Part shown: piece by piece, positions 5,476 to 5,955 of the stretch
Position numbering within the stretch: the stretch's first letter is position 1
Layout of the letters: every line of letters begins with the position of its first letter
From: JBFJWU01 sp041623475 [NCBI: bacterium]
GTDB lineage: Bacteria; J088
Reading direction: 5' to 3'
DNA length: 5,955 nt
Assembly: GCA_041623475.1 (NCBI GenBank)
Contig: JBFJWU010000217.1
Coordinates: forward strand, 1 to 5,955
Program-made: the position numbers and the translations under genes
Notes under the pieces: generated by a model
What the model saw: only the letters and a program-made list of their open reading frames with translations
The model's database searches: none
What the model was told of the DNA's origin: nothing

Positions 5476-5955
5476 ATGAAACCGTTACCCAGCCGCCATC
5501 CTTTGCGCCGGATTTGCCTGATGTTACTGGCCTTTTCGGCCGGCTGCGTTGACCCGGTAGCGGTCCAGCATACGCCGGTCAGTGCCGGTGATACGACGTC
5601 ACGACTGCCCGTGATCCAGTCCGCAAACCAGTCGGGCAACCAGACAACGATCGTCTTTTCCCGCGATATGGATCGCGACAGCGTGGCGGCTGCGACCCTG
5701 GTTTACAAGCTGCGGGACCACGCGTATGACGAGCTGAATGCTGCCGCCGACCGGGTCGCATCAGACCTGTCATGGCCGGATGATCGTACATTGACTGTGA
5801 CCTGGGACGGCGACCCGGGTACGTATGTACTGCAGATTACCTCGGGGGCGCAGTCGGCCGGGGGGGCGTTCCTTGATGGACTGGCTCCGGGCGTGGTGGC
5901 CGGGATTCACCGTCCGGCCGATGATGGATTGGTCGCGCCGCGACCCTGGCGTTCA
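5476..5955 (+). CDS. Probable lipoprotein with Big_5/SbsA-like Ig domain, 3' end outside the window
   Basis: The frame is open for 160 codons to the window edge. The N-terminus (MKPLPSRHPLRRICLMLLAF) has a basic n-region and a hydrophobic core, then SAGC with C24 as the likely lipidated residue. Ser at -3 is less usual for a lipobox, so export as a lipoprotein is probable but not certain. The following region resembles Big_5/SbsA Ig-like domains, with VIQSANQSGNQTTIVFSRDM near 46-65, then DRDSV, LSWPDDRTLTVTWDG (about 95-109), GTYVLQITSGAQSAGGAFLD (112-131) and an APG turn. These domains occur in surface and secreted proteins, usually as structural modules. The protein probably sits in a membrane facing the periplasm or outside. 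The ATG at 5476 is preceded by AAGGA ten bases upstream. The gene is divergent from ffh, so it is a separate transcription unit. Catalytic or binding domains, if any, would lie beyond the window. Confidence 0.78.
   Translation, partial: MKPLPSRHPLRRICLMLLAFSAGCVDPVAVQHTPVSAGDTTSRLPVIQSANQSGNQTTIVFSRDMDRDSVAAATLVYKLRDHAYDELNAAADRVASDLSWPDDRTLTVTWDGDPGTYVLQITSGAQSAGGAFLDGLAPGVVAGIHRPADDGLVAPRPWRS

Overview
The window is GC-rich bacterial DNA. Nothing in it fixes the species. A bactofilin gene, an IS481-type insertion sequence, weak ribosome binding sites and an intergenic array of CACAGAG-type units together suggest an environmental bacterium such as a planctomycete or deltaproteobacterium-like lineage. 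That assignment is inference, not a demonstrated placement.

Layout: positions 1-1315 are an apparently complete IS481-family insertion sequence. It carries one transposase gene on the + strand and long imperfect terminal inverted repeats, each holding two copies of a CATGGGTAACAG-like motif. The left end falls at the first bases of the window, so no target-site duplication can be checked. Near the 3' end of the transposase gene is a perfect 30-bp palindrome. Positions 1316-1702 have no credible gene. This stretch holds a dispersed array of short related units, of the kind that recurs between genes in several environmental bacterial groups.

Positions 1703-5418 hold five closely packed genes on the - strand, which look like one operon. 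In transcription order they are ffh (signal recognition particle GTPase), a crotonase-superfamily enzyme, a bactofilin, a small eight-cysteine zinc-ribbon-like protein, and a short-chain dehydrogenase/reductase. Gaps are 5, 31 and 12 bp, and the last pair overlaps by 4 bp (GTGA). Ffh targets membrane proteins, bactofilin builds a cytoskeletal polymer, and the crotonase and SDR are probably metabolic, so the cluster mixes housekeeping and less understood roles.

A 57-bp divergent spacer (5419-5475) separates ffh from a + strand gene that runs off the window end. This gene encodes a probable lipoprotein with a Big_5/SbsA-like Ig fold.

I see no clearly new multi-gene system. The points most worth a second look are the coding palindrome, the repeat array, the crotonase that lacks both canonical catalytic glutamates, and the eight-cysteine protein next to bactofilin.
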